Assembly: GCA_026003755.1 (NCBI GenBank)
Contig: BPHV01000005.1
Coordinates: forward strand, 1-64,000
DNA: 64,000 nucleotides
Reading direction: 5' to 3'
Origin: Candidatus Roseilinea sp.
GTDB lineage: Bacteria; Chloroflexota; Anaerolineae; J036; Brachytrichaceae
Made by a program: the position numbers and the translations under genes. The notes below the pieces were generated by a model, which saw only the letters and a list, made by a program, of their open reading frames with translations, did no database searches and had not been told where the DNA came from. Shown here piece after piece: positions 60,743 through 64,000 of the stretch. Position 1 is the stretch's first letter, and each line of letters opens with the position of its first letter.

Positions 60743-60752
60743 TCCGCTTAGC

Positions 60753-60953
60753 ATGCGCGTATCGCTCTATGCCGGTCGTCGTGTCGCCTGGTTGCGCTTT
60801 CATGCGGAGTCTGGCGAGTTCATCCCTCAGAAAGACTGGGATCAGTATGAGAACTGTGCGCAGTGCCACGGGCGCGCTGAGATAGACGAAACGCCGGAAG
60901 GCGATTTGATTTGTCATCTCTGTCGCGCTATGCTCCCCCGTCCGGCAACCTGA
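60753..60953 (+). CDS. Small zinc-ribbon protein
   Basis: A 66-residue protein from MRVSLYAGRRVAWLRFHAES at 60753, divergent from the arg operon. Two CxxC pairs (CAQC and CHLC, 20 residues apart) form a probable zinc ribbon. The frame is open further upstream, but the promoter places the transcript start right at this ATG. No family identified. Confidence 0.6.
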   Translation: MRVSLYAGRRVAWLRFHAESGEFIPQKDWDQYENCAQCHGRAEIDETPEGDLICHLCRAMLPRPAT

Positions 60954-61084
60954 TAAGCCGGCTGCTCGGCAAGCGTGTCTTGCCATGCCTCTCACCCGAA
61001 GCGCCGCGCGCAAAGCCTATCCCCCAAATGCCTAATGCCTGGCTGAATATCGCGCTGTAATCAATGCTGCTGTAGAATGAGATC

Positions 61085-61798
61085 GTGCAGGTCGAATCGC
61101 AGCAGGAGCGGGCTGAGCAAAAACTAAAGCGCTATTTCCCTCCCCAGCAAGCCGAAGTGCTGGCGGAGGTGATTACGGACGCCTATAACAGCTTGGTCAA
61201 GACCAGTGACTTCAATGAGCTGAAGGCCATTGTCGCTCAACTCGCGCAGGCGCAGCAGCGCACCGAGCAGCGCATGGAGGAGCTGGCGCAGGCGCAGCAG
61301 CGCACCGAGCAGCGCATGGATATGTTGGCCATGCGCATGGAGGAGCTTGCCCAGGAGATGAAACTGTTTGCGCGGGGGCTGATTCAGGTGCGGGCTGATC
61401 TGGGCGGGTTGTCTCGCAGTGTTGGGTATGCGCTGGAGAATGAGGCGTATCGCATGCTGCCGGCCTTTCTGCTGCGACAACACAACTTGCAAGTGACCGA
61501 TCGTCTGGTGCGCACCGAGATAGCCGGCGAAGAGATCAACATCTTCGGCAAAGCGCGTCGCAACGACCAGGAGCTTTTAATCGTGGGCGAAACCAAACTG
61601 CAACTGGACGAACGGCGCTCGAATCGTCCGGAAGAGGATGAGACGCTGGCGCAACTTGCCCGCAAAGTACAGGTGGTGCGCCAGTCCCATCCCGGCCTGG
61701 AGATCGTCCCGCTGCTCATCACGCACTTTGCTCGGCCATCGTTTGTGCAGCGCGCCGCCGAGCAGGGCGTCATCGTCGTGCAGAGCTTCGAGTGGTAG
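61085..61798 (+). CDS. Coiled-coil protein with PD-(D/E)XK-like C-terminal domain
   Basis: A 237-residue protein, GTG start at 61085, TAGAAT six bases before it. Residues 30-95 form a coiled coil containing two identical-pattern 14-residue repeats (LAQAQQRTEQRMEE), encoded by a near-perfect 42-bp tandem duplication at about 61243-61326. The C-terminal half resembles the DUF3782-type nuclease-fold proteins common in Chloroflexota and cyanobacteria, with GEEINIFGK followed by ELLIVGETKLQ (E...ExK active-site pattern). A nuclease activity is inferred only. Expression probably leaderless. Confidence 0.75.
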   Translation: MQVESQQERAEQKLKRYFPPQQAEVLAEVITDAYNSLVKTSDFNELKAIVAQLAQAQQRTEQRMEELAQAQQRTEQRMDMLAMRMEELAQEMKLFARGLIQVRADLGGLSRSVGYALENEAYRMLPAFLLRQHNLQVTDRLVRTEIAGEEINIFGKARRNDQELLIVGETKLQLDERRSNRPEEDETLAQLARKVQVVRQSHPGLEIVPLLITHFARPSFVQRAAEQGVIVVQSFEW

Positions 61799-61849
61799 CC
61801 GGCCGGCTTGCCTGGATTCATGCTCCCCTCGACATCGCACAGCACGCTC

Positions 61850-63697
61850 ATGACGCCGCGCGCCCGCGCGCTGGTGGTTGGCCTGTTCTTCCTGGCGGCT
61901 TTTTTGCACGCCAACCTGTGGGGCGCGATCGTCCCGCTGTGGCAGATCCCGGATGAGGCGGCGCATTACGAATATGTGCGGCTGCTGGTCAAGCTGGGCC
62001 GGCCCCCCACGCCGGCCGATGCCGACCCGGAACTTCATGCCCAAATGTTGCGCTCGATGTGGGAGAATCGCTACTGGGAGTATTTGGGCTTTCGCCGCCC
62101 GGATCAGCCGCCCAAGCGCATTTTGCCGGGGGGCTGGACCGCCGGCGGGGCGATTCCGGACACGGCGGTGGTTGACGATGCCTATGTGTATGCCTTCAGC
62201 CAGTTGCAGAACAGCACGCCGGCCTATTACGCTATGCTGGCGCCGGTGCAGGCGCTGGTAGTGCATTGGCCGATTGATGACCAGTTGCGCGCGTTGCGCC
62301 TGGCCTCGCGGGTGATTTTTGCGCTGGGGGTGGCGTTCATCGTGCTGACCGCTGGCGAGGTGATGGGCTGGCGCACCTGGCCGGTGCTGGGCGCCGGCGC
62401 CTTTGCCGTGTTGCAGCCGATGTTTGTGTACATCGGCAGCGGGGTGAACAACGACAACGGGGTGATGCTGTTTGCCTCGGCGGCGGCGTGGCAGTTGGCG
62501 GCCGGCTGGCGGCGCGGTTACTCTTGGCGGCGGGTGGCGTTGATCGCGGTGTTGATCGCGCTGGCGGTGCTGGCCAAGCGCACGGGGGTGTTTCTGGTGG
62601 CATGGGCGCCGCTGGTGCTGGGGGCGTGGTGGTTGCGCCGCCGAGCGCCGGCGACGCGCCGGCGGGTCTTGCTGGCGGCCGGCGCCTTGGGAGTGAGCGT
62701 GCTGGCGTTGGCCGGCGCGCTTTACTTCGTCCCCGGCCCGGTCCCGGCCAACTGGCGCAGCGCGGCGCGCTGGGAGCCGGCCTGGACGCAGGAAGCAGCC
62801 CGCGATGGCGGGCGGGCGTTTCGCCTGCGCGCCGGCGCAGCGCCTTCCGCCGCCTGGGTGCGCACTACCGTGCGGCGGCCGGTGGGCTTGGCCGATGGCG
62901 CGATGCTGACGCTGGAGGGCTGGGCGCTGGGATGGGCGGCGGTGCGGCTGGATGACGACGTGGGCAATACGGCGCGCGTTAGCCTAGAGGCCGCCGGCTG
63001 GCGGCCGCTGCGCGCGACTATGCCGCTGGACCCGCGCGCGACGCGCCTGACGGTGTGGCTGATGGCGGGCGAGCCGGGGCGGACGGCGTTGTTTGACGGC
63101 TTGACGCTGCGCGCCGGCGATGTGCGGTTGCCCCTGCCCAATCCGTCTGCCGAGACGGCGCGGCCTTTGTTGGCCGAGCTGTTGCTGGCGGTGGCCGAGC
63201 CGTTGGGGGTGTATGGCCAGATGGTGCGTTTCGTCAATGACTATCGGGCCAACCTGGCGGCTTTTGGGGAACGCCTGCCGACGGCGATTGCGTTTGTGCA
63301 ACAGAGCTTCTGGGGCAAGTTTGGCATCTTTGCGCGGGCGGCCAATCCCACCCTACCCATGGGCTGGGTGACCTTGCTGGCGATGGGCGTTGGGGCGGCG
63401 TTGGCGCTGGCGGCGCGCGACGTGGTCGAGCGCCGGCCTGATCCCGACGCGGCGGCGCTGTTGGCGCTGTGGGGCGTGGGTCTGGGCTTGCTGGTGGCGC
63501 AGACCTTCGCGCCGCTGCTCAGCTTCGCCGCCGAGGGCACCTGGCTGCCGCAGGGCCGGTATCTGTTCGGGGGGATGGCGGTGCTGAGCCTGATGGTCGC
63601 AAAAGAGAGTCGCCTATCGCTGATCGCGGTCGTCCTCGTCCTCGCTATACTCAGCCTGAGGCTGTTTGGGGATGCGGTACGCTTTTTCTACAGGTAG
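61850..63697 (+). CDS. DUF2142-like polytopic membrane protein (possible glycosyltransferase)
   Basis: About 615 residues from MTPRARALVVGLFFLAAFLH at 61850, with upstream starts at 61808 (TTG) and 61820 (ATG) also possible. Roughly 10-12 membrane helices in two blocks around a periplasmic/extracellular insert (about 290-440). The N-terminal loop motif IPDEAAHYEYVRLL matches the P-D-E-x-x-H-x-x-Y pattern of DUF2142 and of GT-C type lipid-linked sugar transferases. Probably adds a sugar to a lipid or polymer outside the membrane. The 3' end is followed by the convergent phosphatase gene. Confidence 0.75.
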   Translation: MTPRARALVVGLFFLAAFLHANLWGAIVPLWQIPDEAAHYEYVRLLVKLGRPPTPADADPELHAQMLRSMWENRYWEYLGFRRPDQPPKRILPGGWTAGGAIPDTAVVDDAYVYAFSQLQNSTPAYYAMLAPVQALVVHWPIDDQLRALRLASRVIFALGVAFIVLTAGEVMGWRTWPVLGAGAFAVLQPMFVYIGSGVNNDNGVMLFASAAAWQLAAGWRRGYSWRRVALIAVLIALAVLAKRTGVFLVAWAPLVLGAWWLRRRAPATRRRVLLAAGALGVSVLALAGALYFVPGPVPANWRSAARWEPAWTQEAARDGGRAFRLRAGAAPSAAWVRTTVRRPVGLADGAMLTLEGWALGWAAVRLDDDVGNTARVSLEAAGWRPLRATMPLDPRATRLTVWLMAGEPGRTALFDGLTLRAGDVRLPLPNPSAETARPLLAELLLAVAEPLGVYGQMVRFVNDYRANLAAFGERLPTAIAFVQQSFWGKFGIFARAANPTLPMGWVTLLAMGVGAALALAARDVVERRPDPDAAALLALWGVGLGLLVAQTFAPLLSFAAEGTWLPQGRYLFGGMAVLSLMVAKESRLSLIAVVLVLAILSLRLFGDAVRFFYR

Positions 63698-64000
63698 CCT
63701 AGCTGGCGCAGGCGTTGCTCAATGATGGCTTGGTCTTCAGGCGAGACGAAGGATTGCTCCTGAATATCGCTCTCTTGTCGTTGTGAAGTGGAACCTGATA
63801 TATTGAGCGCGTGCAGCAATCCGGGAGCAATATCAAGAATGCTCTTAGCGCCTTGTAGCGTGCCCAGTGTCGTCCACAAAATTCCGGTGGGGCGGTGGGT
63901 GCCGCTCAAGCCGGCTGATATCGGTGCAACAACTCCGTATTCGCGGAAGTGGCTATCAATCAGGAATCCTGCTTCGGCCTGGATAATCGCGTAGTGACGC
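63688..64000 (-). CDS. Alkaline-phosphatase-superfamily protein, C-terminal part (runs off the window)
   Basis: The minus-strand frame is open from the window edge to a stop at 63688, 103 residues. It holds the C-terminal landmark of type I phosphodiesterase/sulfatase-like proteins: SGTHRPTGILWTTLGTLQGA then ILDIAPGLLHALNI, where the His is a metal ligand, and a final VSPEDQAIIEQRLRQLGYL typical of Chloroflexota members of the family. The N-terminal active-site Thr/Ser lies outside the window. It overlaps the end of the DUF2142-like gene by 10 bp. Confidence 0.75.
   Translation of the reverse strand, partial: RHYAIIQAEAGFLIDSHFREYGVVAPISAGLSGTHRPTGILWTTLGTLQGAKSILDIAPGLLHALNISGSTSQRQESDIQEQSFVSPEDQAIIEQRLRQLGYL

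Noticed and set aside
60456-60752. Longer N-terminus of the zinc-ribbon protein from 60456
   Set aside because: The stretch overlaps the arg promoter, leader frame and attenuator on the other strand and has no coding character; a good promoter lies just before 60753.

Overview
The window is GC-rich, densely coding bacterial chromosome, most likely from a Chloroflexota (Anaerolineae-like) organism. That placement is inference: it rests on the mix of protein families (a DnaD-like protein plus DnaC-like loader beside dnaB, tandem bifunctional-nuclease-domain proteins, a GPP34-family protein, a DUF2142 membrane protein, high-GC codon use) and not on any rRNA. There is no phage, no insertion sequence, no rRNA and no CRISPR array. 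One tRNA (Pro, anticodon GGG) is present. Several reading frames carry single-base frameshifts in otherwise well-conserved genes, so some may be assembly errors.

Layout. 1-3.9 kb: an IscA/ErpA-type Fe-S carrier, a B12-binding radical SAM protein (frameshifted), two small unknowns and PRPP synthase. 4-9.8 kb, minus strand: dnaB, a DnaD-like protein, a DnaC-like loader, argH (frameshifted) and a lectin-fold-like hypothetical. 9.9-14.3 kb: a glycosyltransferase, a DUF2256 protein, a large secreted protein and an EamA transporter. 14.5-21.9 kb, minus strand: a carbohydrate uptake and catabolism operon led by a DeoR-type repressor (BtpA-family protein, FGGY kinase, SDR dehydrogenase, binding protein, two permeases, and a decayed ATPase). 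22-27 kb: small membrane and cupin proteins, a Crp/Fnr regulator with a nearby dyad, and a PEP-hydrolase-like/Tm-1-like pair. 27-36 kb: GPP34 protein, undecaprenyl-phosphate sugar transferase, metG, tRNA-Pro, beta-CASP nuclease, two bifunctional-nuclease proteins and a large glycosyltransferase. 36-42.4 kb: a complete peptide-type ABC transporter. 42.4-48.6 kb, minus strand: a TetR-controlled beta-oxidation set (acyl-CoA dehydrogenase, FadB/FadN-type two-domain enzyme, thiolase) interrupted by a repeat-flanked four-helix-bundle gene. 48.9-52.7 kb: glycosyltransferases, MFS transporter and a PAP2 protein. 52.8-60.7 kb: SDR, trpD and an arginine operon. The last 3 kb hold a zinc-ribbon protein, a coiled-coil nuclease-like protein, a DUF2142 membrane protein and the end of an alkaline-phosphatase-superfamily gene.

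The most unusual region is the arginine operon (argC, acetyltransferase-argB, argG, acetyltransferase-argG; minus strand, 60.7 to 54.7 kb). Two GNAT acetyltransferase domains are fused in frame to two different arginine enzymes, and the one on the second argininosuccinate synthase looks like a short N-acetylglutamate synthase. Upstream lies a near-perfect sigma-70 promoter, a 27-codon reading frame with eight arginine codons that would start almost at the mRNA 5' end, and mutually exclusive hairpins that look like a transcription attenuator.

A second theme is arrays of 7-bp tandem repeats that start at gene stop codons (after prs, dnaB and the acyl-CoA dehydrogenase), flank the four-helix-bundle gene in inverted orientation, and appear as an in-frame insertion inside argC. 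A third is that several good promoters place the -10 box only 6-10 bp before the start codon, implying leaderless mRNAs.
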